A DNA stretch of 6,318 nt from Pseudomonadota bacterium (GTDB lineage: Bacteria > Pseudomonadota > Alphaproteobacteria > Acetobacterales > Acetobacteraceae): assembly GCA_021805485.1 (NCBI GenBank), contig JAJZFF010000457.1:1-6318 (forward strand), read 5' to 3'. The position numbers and the translations under genes were made by a program. The notes beneath the pieces are model-generated. The model did not search any database. It was given only the letters and a program-made list of their open reading frames with translations, and had not been told where the DNA came from. This document shows positions 1 through 4,922 of this stretch, in pieces; positions within the stretch are counted from its first letter, which is position 1; every line of letters begins with the position of its first letter.

Positions 1-128
1 CTTTGGGGCTCACCGAGTTCGTGGTGATCGGCCCGGAGGGACGGCACCCGGCGGCGGCGCTGGCCGAGGCGCTGCTCTCGGCCTCCGACCGGATCAGGTC
101 CGCCGGCATCGCGCCGGCGGGCGGCTGA
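1..128 (+). CDS. C-terminal end of an unidentified protein, possibly a LysR-type regulator (partial)
   Basis: The frame beginning at base 3 is open from the window edge to a TGA at 126-128 and gives 41 residues. It reads LGLTEFVVIGPEGRHP, then an alanine/leucine-rich helix-like stretch, and ends in APAGG. Almost every third codon position is G or C, which fits genuine coding sequence in this genome. The short strand-like segment followed by a closing helix resembles the end of a LysR-family effector domain, but 41 residues are too few to assign a family and this is only a guess. It converges on the methyltransferase gene, leaving 9 bases between the two stop codons. No terminator hairpin is visible in that gap. 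The start and any DNA-binding domain lie outside the window. Confidence 0.6.
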   Translation, partial: LGLTEFVVIGPEGRHPAAALAEALLSASDRIRSAGIAPAGG

Positions 129-137
129 GGGCGCGGA

Positions 138-1019
138 TCAGCGAGGCGCGCCGGGTCCGGGCACCCGCCCGATCGCCACGAATTCGCAGGCGAAGCCGAA
201 ATCGTCGGCGGCGAAGCTGGCATCGAGCGCGTGCATCGCCTCGTCGAATTCGTCCGCTGTCATCAGCCCGGCGCCGATCAGGCGGTCGCGCTGGTTGAGG
301 TAGAAATCCTTCTGGTGCGTTTCGAGCTCCGAATCGCGGCCGTAGGTGAGGCCGAGGCGCACGCGCGGCACGGCCAGCACCTGCAGGTCGGCGAGCCCGG
401 CGGCGCGGAACATCCGGTAGAGGCGCCGGCCGACCTGGCGCCCGGCGCCGACCGAGGCCTGCAACTGCCGGACCGCGCCGTTCAGCCGCTCCAGGGGCGG
501 AGGTTCGTCGGGGTAGGAGAACCAGGCGCCGTCATCGACCTCCATGACCGCGACGCGGCCGCCGGGAGCGGTGACGCGCACCATTTCGGCGAGCGCGGCC
601 TCCGGCCGTTCCAGATGCTGGAACAGGAAGCGGCTCAGCGTGAGGTCCTGGCTGGCGGAGTCGACCGGCAGCGCATAGGCGTCGCCCGGCCGGGCATCGA
701 CCGCGAGGTGCAGCGCGGCGGCCAGTTCCCGCAGCAGCGAGAGGCCATGCGCGTCGTTGTCGACCGCGGTGATCCGGGCTTCGGGACCGCACATCCAGGC
801 AAGGTCGAGGCACAGGGCGCCGGTGCCGGCGCCGACATCGAGCACGCGGACCGGCCCGCGCGAGAGGCCGAAGACCGGCAGCACCGCGAGGCGCTGGAAA
901 TGCGTATGCATGCTCTGGCGCAAGAGCCAGGCGAGGTCGCCGCCCTTCGGCAGCAGCGCCCGTGTTGCCTGCGCTGCGCGCGCCGTCCATGCCACCAAAG
1001 CGGCGTTGTCTGCTGTCAC
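138..1019 (-). CDS. Class I SAM-dependent methyltransferase, substrate unknown
   Basis: The 293-residue soluble protein has the Rossmann-fold methyltransferase core (Methyltransf_11/25 type) at about residues 55-165. Motif I is VLDVGAGTGA (59-68), the glycine-rich SAM loop. D87 in AVDND is the acidic residue expected to hold the ribose hydroxyls. D113 in GDAYALP fits the adenine-contacting position. LFQHLERPEAAL (132-143) and TAPGGRVAVMEVDD (150-163) are the later core strands. The C-terminal 130 residues form a helical cap that would set the substrate, including GRRLYRMFRAAGL (197-209). Nothing visible separates a small-molecule, quinone-like, lipid or antibiotic substrate. The GTG start at 1019 is chosen because GGAGG lies four bases upstream; later in-frame TTG and GTG codons lack such a site. 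The gene is monocistronic here, divergent from the cyclic-di-GMP gene across 691 bases and convergent with the partial gene. Confidence 0.9.
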   Translation of the reverse strand: MTADNAALVAWTARAAQATRALLPKGGDLAWLLRQSMHTHFQRLAVLPVFGLSRGPVRVLDVGAGTGALCLDLAWMCGPEARITAVDNDAHGLSLLRELAAALHLAVDARPGDAYALPVDSASQDLTLSRFLFQHLERPEAALAEMVRVTAPGGRVAVMEVDDGAWFSYPDEPPPLERLNGAVRQLQASVGAGRQVGRRLYRMFRAAGLADLQVLAVPRVRLGLTYGRDSELETHQKDFYLNQRDRLIGAGLMTADEFDEAMHALDASFAADDFGFACEFVAIGRVPGPGAPR

Positions 1020-1022
1020 ACT

Positions 1023-1028
1023 ACCTCC
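1023..1028 (-). promoter_or_regulatory. Ribosome binding site of the methyltransferase gene
   Basis: Read on the - strand this is GGAGGT. The GGAGG core ends four bases before the GTG at 1019-1017. It is a near-perfect anti-16S match and decides the start codon. Confidence 0.75.
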
Positions 1029-1064
1029 GGAACAATCGGCTTTTGTGAATCGGCGCGGGAGTCA

Positions 1065-1103
1065 CGCCTGGGAAAGGCAGGCGGCACCCTGCGGCATGGC
1101 AGG
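1065..1103. repeat. Cluster of overlapping short inverted repeats in the methyltransferase leader
   Basis: Four segments can pair in alternative ways: CGCCTG (1065-1070), GCAGGCG (1077-1083), CCTGC (1088-1092) and GCAGG (1099-1103). First with second gives a 6-bp stem and 7-base loop. Second with third gives a 5-bp stem and 6-base loop. Third with fourth gives a 5-bp stem and 6-base loop. The second and third segments therefore have a choice of partner, an arrangement resembling an attenuator. No T-run follows on the methyltransferase strand, so simple rho-independent attenuation is not supported. The cluster lies about 45-85 bases upstream of the GTG start. Stems this short arise by chance in GC-rich DNA. 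Confidence 0.3.
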
Positions 1104-1110
1104 TGCGCGC

Positions 1111-1157
1111 CGCGGTTTGCGTTGGTCCGATGCAGGTCATTCGCCAGTGCAACCGCG
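1111..1157. repeat. Imperfect inverted repeat, possible hairpin
   Basis: CGCGGTT (1111-1117) pairs with AACCGCG (1151-1157). After one bulged T at 1118, GC (1119-1120) pairs with GC (1149-1150). On a + strand RNA, two G-U wobbles and TGG/CCA would extend the stem to about 14 pairs with an 18-base loop. On the - strand the wobble positions become mismatches. No U-run follows on either strand. Confidence 0.3.
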
Positions 1158-1194
1158 CCTCGTGGATTTTCCCGATACGGAAAGATGTAACATT

Positions 1195-1224
1195 CGCCTG
1201 TTAATTTTCGATTAAGGTCAGGCG
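1195..1224. repeat. Interrupted dyad with CGCCTG/CAGGCG outer arms and TTAAT/ATTAA inner arms
   Basis: The left arm is CGCCTG followed directly by TTAAT (1195-1205), the loop is TTTCG (1206-1210), and the right arm is ATTAA, a GGT bulge, then CAGGCG (1211-1224). This gives 11 complementary pairs around a 5-base loop with a 3-base bulge. The outer arms are the same hexamer pair found at 1065-1083. It could be a regulator site or an RNA hairpin; no binding protein can be named. Confidence 0.35.
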
Positions 1225-1361
1225 TTCGAATCGATGCGGCGCAAGCAGCGCTCGGCGCGCCGATGTGGTCCCGATTTCAACATGGTGCCGACCGGACCGG
1301 GATCTTCTTGAAGGCGGAGCGGTGCGGGGATTTTGATTTTCAGGTATTGCCCCGCCAATTG

Positions 1362-1418
1362 ATTTTTGTAAAAAATAATGAGACCATTTTGGTGCCATTG
1401 GGCTATTACGCCGCGTAA
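1362..1418. repeat. Three small dyads in the AT-rich centre of the intergenic region
   Basis: Three perfect short dyads stand in a row: ATTTTT-GTA-AAAAAT (1362-1376), ACCA-TTT-TGGT (1383-1393) and TTACG-CCG-CGTAA (1406-1418). The first is an A/T-tract inverted repeat that could curve the DNA or act as an upstream promoter element. The other two have the size and symmetry of repressor half-sites. They lie about 290-350 bases upstream of the cyclic-di-GMP gene start. Confidence 0.3.
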
Positions 1419-1694
1419 ACAAGATACCTCCGCCGTGATGGAACAGATTGGTTCAACAAATTCTGGAATGCCGGCGCATGATTAGGCTTGTTTATGCTTG
1501 CTGTTTTTGTTCAGATATGAGTCTGTTGAATAGAGACGCCAGGATCTCGCCGCCATGAAGCCGGCATGGCCAGATCCGGTCTTCCGCACCGTCCGGTTCG
1601 AACGATATGCCGATGCCGGCTTTGGTCAGGTCAGATAACGGTGAGTCAGCGATGAGATACCGCCGGCCGGGCATCGGGGCCAAGGCCGCCCAAG

Positions 1695-1710
1695 CCGGGG
1701 TTTTGCCCGG
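1695..1710 (+). promoter_or_regulatory. Hairpin abutting the start codon of the cyclic-di-GMP gene
   Basis: CCGGG (1695-1699) and CCCGG (1706-1710) form a 5-bp GC-only stem with the 6-base loop GTTTTG, and the right arm touches the ATG at 1711. The only purine-rich run near the start, GGGG at 1697-1700, lies in the stem and loop edge, so this gene lacks an exposed strong ribosome binding site. Weak or controlled translation start is inferred. Confidence 0.35.
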
Positions 1711-4188
1711 ATGACACTGGCCGGCAGCAAGCCCGACGATTTCACCGACGTCGTCAATCTCGCGGTGGAGGAGAGCGGAACGGGCATCTGGGACCGCGAC
1801 GTCGTCACCGGGGAGATCCGGTATTCGCGGGGCTGGTGGCGGATCCTGGGCTTTGCCGACATGCCGGCGCTCTCGCATATCGAGGCGGCCTATGCCCGCG
1901 TCCATCCCGATGACCTCGCCTATGTCCGGCAGACGATGCAGGACCATTTTGACCGGAAGACCGCGCGCTATGAGGTCGAGCATCGGCTGCGCTGCGCCGA
2001 TGGATCCTACAAATGGGTTCTCAGCCGGGGCATGGTCGTTGCCCGCAACGCGGCGGGCCGCCCCGTGCGCATGGTCGGCACGACGACGGATATCACCCGG
2101 CTGCGCAATCTGGCCGCGGAACTGGCGCGGGAGAAGGCCGAGGCCGGCTTCCGCGCCGAACAGCTCGCCGAACGCACGCGCGAGCAGGCGGCCGCCCACC
2201 GGCTCGCGCAGATCGGCAGCTGGCAATGGGACCTTGCGGCCGGCGAGATCCGCTTCTCGCCCGAGGCCTGGCTGCTGGCGGGCGGCACGGCGCGCGACGG
2301 GCCGGTGACGCTCGACGAGTTGCGGGCCCTGTTTCCGCCGGCCGATCGCCGGCTGCTGCTGCGGCGGTTTGTCGCCGGAATGAGGACCGGTGAGCCGGTG
2401 AGCGTGCAGCACCGGTTCACCACGTTCGACGGGCGGACGCTGGATGTGGTGTCCTACGCGGAGCCGATCGGCGAGGTGGGCGGCAGGACGAGGCGGCTCA
2501 GGGGCGTGACCCAGGACGTGACGGCGTACCGGCGGATGCAGGCGGCGCTGCGCTCGTCGGAAGCGCTGGCCTTCCGCGTGCTGGAGGCGACGCGGGACGC
2601 GGTGATCGTGTTCGACCATGCGGGGCGGGCCCGTTTCGCCAATGCGCGGGCGGCGCGGTTCGCCGCGTTCGGGCAGGAGATTGTCGGGCACCGGCTCGCC
2701 GACCTGTTCCCCGGCGCCGCGGGCCACCGGCTGGCGGCCGGCGCGGAGCGTGCGGCGGCGACCGGCGCGCCGGTGCGGCTCGAGCTGTCCTGGGCGCCGA
2801 CCGGGCGCTGGCTGGAGGCCGATCTCTATCCGGGCGAGGATGACATCTCGCTGTTCGTCCGCGACGTTACCGAGCGGAAGCTGACCCAGGACCGTCTTAT
2901 CCAGGCGGCGGAAACCGACTCGCTCACCGGCGAGTTCAACCGAAGGGGATTTTTCACCCGGCTCGAGGCGGCGCTGACCGCACAGGCCAGGGGCCACGCG
3001 ATGGCGCTGATCTGCGCCGACGTGAACTACTTCACCGAGATCAACGATTCATTCGGCCACGGCGTCGGCGACGAGGTGCTGAAGACCGTGGCCCGCCGGC
3101 TGAAATCGTGCCTGCGGCCGAGGGACATCCTGGCGCGGACCGGGGGCGATGAATTCATGATCCTGCTGAACGGCATGCGCCGGACGGGGGATGCGACGAC
3201 GCTCGCGCGGCGGATCGTCGGCGTGATGGATGAGCGGTTCGAGCTTGGCGACCTGTCGCTGCGGATCAGCCTGTCGATCGGCCTCGCGATCGCCTCGCTC
3301 GATGACCGGGATGCCGCGCGGCTGTGCCGGCATGCCGATCTCGCGCTGTATGAAACGCGGAATGAGACGCCGGGGAGTTTCCGGGTGTTCACGCCGGCGA
3401 TGGAACAGGAGAGCCTGCGCAAGCGTCAGCTCAAGCGCGACCTTGCGGATGCGCTCGGGCGCGGCGAGCTCGAACTGGCGTTCCAGCCGATCGTCCGCAC
3501 CGCGGACGGCACGATCGCCGCCGCGGAAGCGCTGCTGCGCTGGAACCACCCGGAGCAGGGCCGCATTCCGCCGGCCGAGTTCATCCCGCTGGCCGAGGAG
3601 TCCGGCCTGATCGGGCCGATCGGCGCCTGGGTGCTGCGGCGGGCCTGCGACGCCGCGTGCCGGTGGCCCGAAACCGTCGGCCTGTCCGTCAATGTCTCGC
3701 CGCGGCAGATCGAGTTGGCCGACCTGCCGGCGCTGGTGCGCGATGTGCTCGCGGCGACCGGGCTCGCCCCGCGCCGGCTGCACCTCGAGATCACCGAAAC
3801 CGTGCTCGTCTCGCGCAACCGCCATTACCTGGCGACGCTGCACCGGCTGCGGGACCTCGGCGTGCGCCTCGTGCTCGACGATTTCGGCACCGGCTATTCA
3901 TCCCTCGCGCAGCTCGACGCGTTCCGGTTCGACGGCATGAAGATCGACCAGTCCTTCCTCAGCCGGATCTGCGCGGAGACGGACGAGACGCCGATCCTGA
4001 ACGCGATCGTCGGCATGGCCTCGGCCATCAGGATGCCGATCACCGTGGAGGGCGTTGAAACCCTGGTCCAGCTCAACCATGTGCGCCGGCTTGGCGCGGC
4101 CTCCGTGCAGGGCTTCTATTTCGGCCAGCCGGTCGATGAGGACGGCATGAGCGGGCTGCTCGCGCGGGGATTGCCGGCGAGCCCGTGA
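1711..4188 (+). CDS. PAS-PAS-PAS-GGDEF-EAL cyclic-di-GMP signalling protein, probable phosphodiesterase
   Basis: This 825-residue protein has no membrane segment or signal peptide, so it should be cytosolic. PAS1 spans about 16-130, a charged helical linker 131-165, PAS2 165-272 and PAS3 283-390. The GGDEF domain (about 395-562) has GGDEF at 478-482, metal ligand D437, guanine contacts N445 and D454, and an inhibitory I-site RPRD at 469-472. Against the PleD template the phosphate-contacting lysine of FK is T442, the lysine after ALY is R550, and the usual Gly-Arg is T553-P554. The EAL domain (about 570-820) looks complete: EAL 606-608, N661, E693, DDFGTG 723-728, K744, E780 and Q800. Cleavage of cyclic-di-GMP to pGpG is therefore the likely main activity, with GGDEF perhaps a GTP sensor. 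ATG 1711 is the first possible start after an in-frame TGA at 1642. It converges on the CBS gene with 19 bases between stops. Confidence 0.93.
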   Translation: MTLAGSKPDDFTDVVNLAVEESGTGIWDRDVVTGEIRYSRGWWRILGFADMPALSHIEAAYARVHPDDLAYVRQTMQDHFDRKTARYEVEHRLRCADGSYKWVLSRGMVVARNAAGRPVRMVGTTTDITRLRNLAAELAREKAEAGFRAEQLAERTREQAAAHRLAQIGSWQWDLAAGEIRFSPEAWLLAGGTARDGPVTLDELRALFPPADRRLLLRRFVAGMRTGEPVSVQHRFTTFDGRTLDVVSYAEPIGEVGGRTRRLRGVTQDVTAYRRMQAALRSSEALAFRVLEATRDAVIVFDHAGRARFANARAARFAAFGQEIVGHRLADLFPGAAGHRLAAGAERAAATGAPVRLELSWAPTGRWLEADLYPGEDDISLFVRDVTERKLTQDRLIQAAETDSLTGEFNRRGFFTRLEAALTAQARGHAMALICADVNYFTEINDSFGHGVGDEVLKTVARRLKSCLRPRDILARTGGDEFMILLNGMRRTGDATTLARRIVGVMDERFELGDLSLRISLSIGLAIASLDDRDAARLCRHADLALYETRNETPGSFRVFTPAMEQESLRKRQLKRDLADALGRGELELAFQPIVRTADGTIAAAEALLRWNHPEQGRIPPAEFIPLAEESGLIGPIGAWVLRRACDAACRWPETVGLSVNVSPRQIELADLPALVRDVLAATGLAPRRLHLEITETVLVSRNRHYLATLHRLRDLGVRLVLDDFGTGYSSLAQLDAFRFDGMKIDQSFLSRICAETDETPILNAIVGMASAIRMPITVEGVETLVQLNHVRRLGAASVQGFYFGQPVDEDGMSGLLARGLPASP

Positions 4189-4207
4189 CGCCGGGGGGCG
4201 GGATGCG

Positions 4208-4639
4208 TCAGGAGACGATGTAGGCGCGCAGCGAGTCGACCTCGAACTCGGCTTCCTCAAGCCGGGCTTTCACGAGATCGCCGATGCTGACGACGCCGGC
4301 GAGCGCGCCGTCTTCGAAGACGGGAAGATGGCGGCAGCGATTGGTGGTCATCATCAGCATCGCGTCCAGGATCGTCGCCTCCGGCGTGCAGGAGGCGACC
4401 AGCGTCGTCATCAGGTCGGCGGCCGTGCGGTCCCTGATGTCGCCATCGAATTCGCCGACGAAGCGCATGATGTCGCGCTCAGACAGCATGCCGACCAGGG
4501 CGCCGCGGTCGTCGACCACCGGGGCGGCGCCGATGCGCTTGGCGGTGAGAAACCGCGCGGCCTGCGGAATGTGATGATGTCCGCTGAGGACGATGGCGCC
4601 CCATCCCTTCTGGTCGAGCACCTGGCGTATCGTTGTCAT
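4208..4639 (-). CDS. Stand-alone tandem CBS-domain protein
   Basis: The 143-residue soluble protein is essentially one pair of CBS domains (a Bateman module). CBS1 covers about residues 8-63 and ends in GMLSERDIMR (50-59). CBS2 covers about 76-127 and ends in GVVSIGDLVK (115-124). Both carry the Ser-x-x-Asp pattern that contacts ribose and phosphate of adenosyl ligands in this family (S53/D56 and S118/D121). An acidic C-terminal helix follows. Short proteins of this kind are common in alphaproteobacteria; they are thought to sense AMP, ATP or similar ligands, but the partner is unknown. The ATG at 4639 is preferred because GGAGA lies six bases upstream and the CBS fold starts at once. The frame stays open to 4792, but that extra 51-residue segment is Arg/Pro/Gly-rich and not domain-like. 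It lies downstream of nuoN on the same strand across 283 bases. Confidence 0.92.
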   Translation of the reverse strand: MTTIRQVLDQKGWGAIVLSGHHHIPQAARFLTAKRIGAAPVVDDRGALVGMLSERDIMRFVGEFDGDIRDRTAADLMTTLVASCTPEATILDAMLMMTTNRCRHLPVFEDGALAGVVSIGDLVKARLEEAEFEVDSLRAYIVS

Positions 4640-4645
4640 GACTAT

Positions 4646-4650
4646 TCTCC
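4646..4650 (-). promoter_or_regulatory. Ribosome binding site of the CBS-domain gene
   Basis: Read on the - strand this is GGAGA (GGAGAA with the next base), six bases ahead of the ATG at 4639-4637. It selects this start over in-frame starts up to 4792. Confidence 0.7.
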
Positions 4651-4695
4651 GCGTTCCGTGAAGGACAGGACCGAAACGCCCGCCTGCATGGAGAT

Positions 4696-4742
4696 CCGGC
4701 ACAGGCGGATGCTGGACGCCGCTTTGCGGGCTGGTGTGCCGG
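4696..4742. repeat. Inverted repeat with nested hairpins in the CBS gene leader
   Basis: CCGGCACA (4696-4703) and TGTGCCGG (4735-4742) are perfect 8-base arms separated by 31 bases. Inside, CCGC (4719-4722) can pair with GCGG on either side (4705-4708 or 4726-4729), giving two alternative inner hairpins. The structure lies 57-103 bases upstream of the CBS start codon, so a transcript from nuoN or from a local promoter could carry it as a folded leader. Perfect 8-base arms within 50 bases are expected by chance a few times in this much GC-rich sequence. Confidence 0.35.
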
Positions 4743-4801
4743 CCCGTGCGGGCGGTGCATCCGACTATGGCGCGCCATGCGCGGGCCATCACTCAAACGT
4801 T

Positions 4802-4832
4802 ATCGGGAGTATGACTCTTCCGCCGTCCCGAT
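4802..4832. repeat. Inverted repeat downstream of nuoN
   Basis: ATCGGGA (4802-4808) and TCCCGAT (4826-4832) are perfect 7-base arms around 17 bases. On the nuoN strand the hairpin would be followed by AACGTTTGAG, which is not a terminator T-run. It could be a 3' end stem that stabilises the nuo message or a protein site near a promoter of the CBS gene. Confidence 0.3.
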
Positions 4833-4922
4833 GCCAGCATGTTGAGGCCCGGGCCGCGCGGCGAGCCATGCACAATGCGCAGCGGTCGGGCGGGATGCCA
4901 TGATGGCGGGCGGTGACTTCGG

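Larger units (their letters stand above)
1020..1710. other. Divergent intergenic region between the methyltransferase and the cyclic-di-GMP gene
   Basis: These 691 bases hold no convincing gene. The stretch must carry the promoters of both divergent genes, but no clean -35/-10 pair with 16-18 base spacing was found on either strand. The centre is AT-rich: bases 1331-1390 contain only 18 G or C. The 8-mer TTGATTTT occurs twice, at 1333-1340 and 1359-1366. Several short dyads lie along the region and are listed separately. A 73-codon open frame on the - strand (1422 to 1201) has a GGAGGT ahead of a TTG codon, but its codon use is unlike the neighbouring genes; it is discussed as a finding rather than called. 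The last 150 bases before the cyclic-di-GMP gene are GC-rich again and contain a 27-codon + strand frame (1555-1638) with no good ribosome binding site. Confidence 0.7.
4640..4922. other. Intergenic leader between nuoN and the CBS-domain gene
   Basis: The 283 bases hold no supported gene. Directly after nuoN a 33-codon - strand frame runs from ATG 4901 to a TAA, but it has no ribosome binding site and no recognisable fold. No rho-independent terminator with a T-run is visible downstream of nuoN, so read-through into the CBS gene is possible. Besides the inverted repeats listed separately, GGCCCGGGCC (4846-4855) and ATGGCGCGCCAT (4767-4778) are perfect palindromes. Confidence 0.65.

Noticed and set aside
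1082..1098. GGCAC...GGCA as a possible sigma-54 promoter
   Set aside because: The spacing and the -12 GC element do not fit the TGGCAC-N5-TTGCW consensus.
231..1190. A 319-codon + strand frame across the methyltransferase gene
   Set aside because: It is antisense to a clear SAM methyltransferase with all motifs, and its own product is low-complexity Arg/Ala/Gly/His-rich sequence.
1219..1235. CAGGCGTTCGAATCGAT resembling a tRNA T-arm or an attachment core
   Set aside because: The TTCGAAT loop core matches, but the flanking 5-base arms do not pair, and there is no acceptor stem, anticodon arm or integrase nearby.
1555..1638. A 27-codon + strand frame upstream of the cyclic-di-GMP gene, possible leader peptide
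   Set aside because: It lacks a well-spaced ribosome binding site (AGGA is ten bases away) and shows no run of regulatory codons; a frame this short is expected by chance.
1492..2997. A 501-codon open frame on the - strand, antisense to the PAS region of the cyclic-di-GMP gene and extending upstream of its start
   Set aside because: The protein is Arg/Pro/Gly/His-rich with no domain, and mirrors the strong third-position GC bias of the real + strand gene. Long antisense frames of this kind are expected in GC-rich DNA.
4189..4207. Terminator between the convergent cyclic-di-GMP and CBS genes
   Set aside because: The 19 bases between stops form no usable hairpin and have no T-run on either strand.
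4640..4792. N-terminal extension of the CBS-domain protein by 51 residues
   Set aside because: A GGAGA site sits six bases before the internal ATG at 4639, the CBS fold begins there, and the extension is not domain-like.
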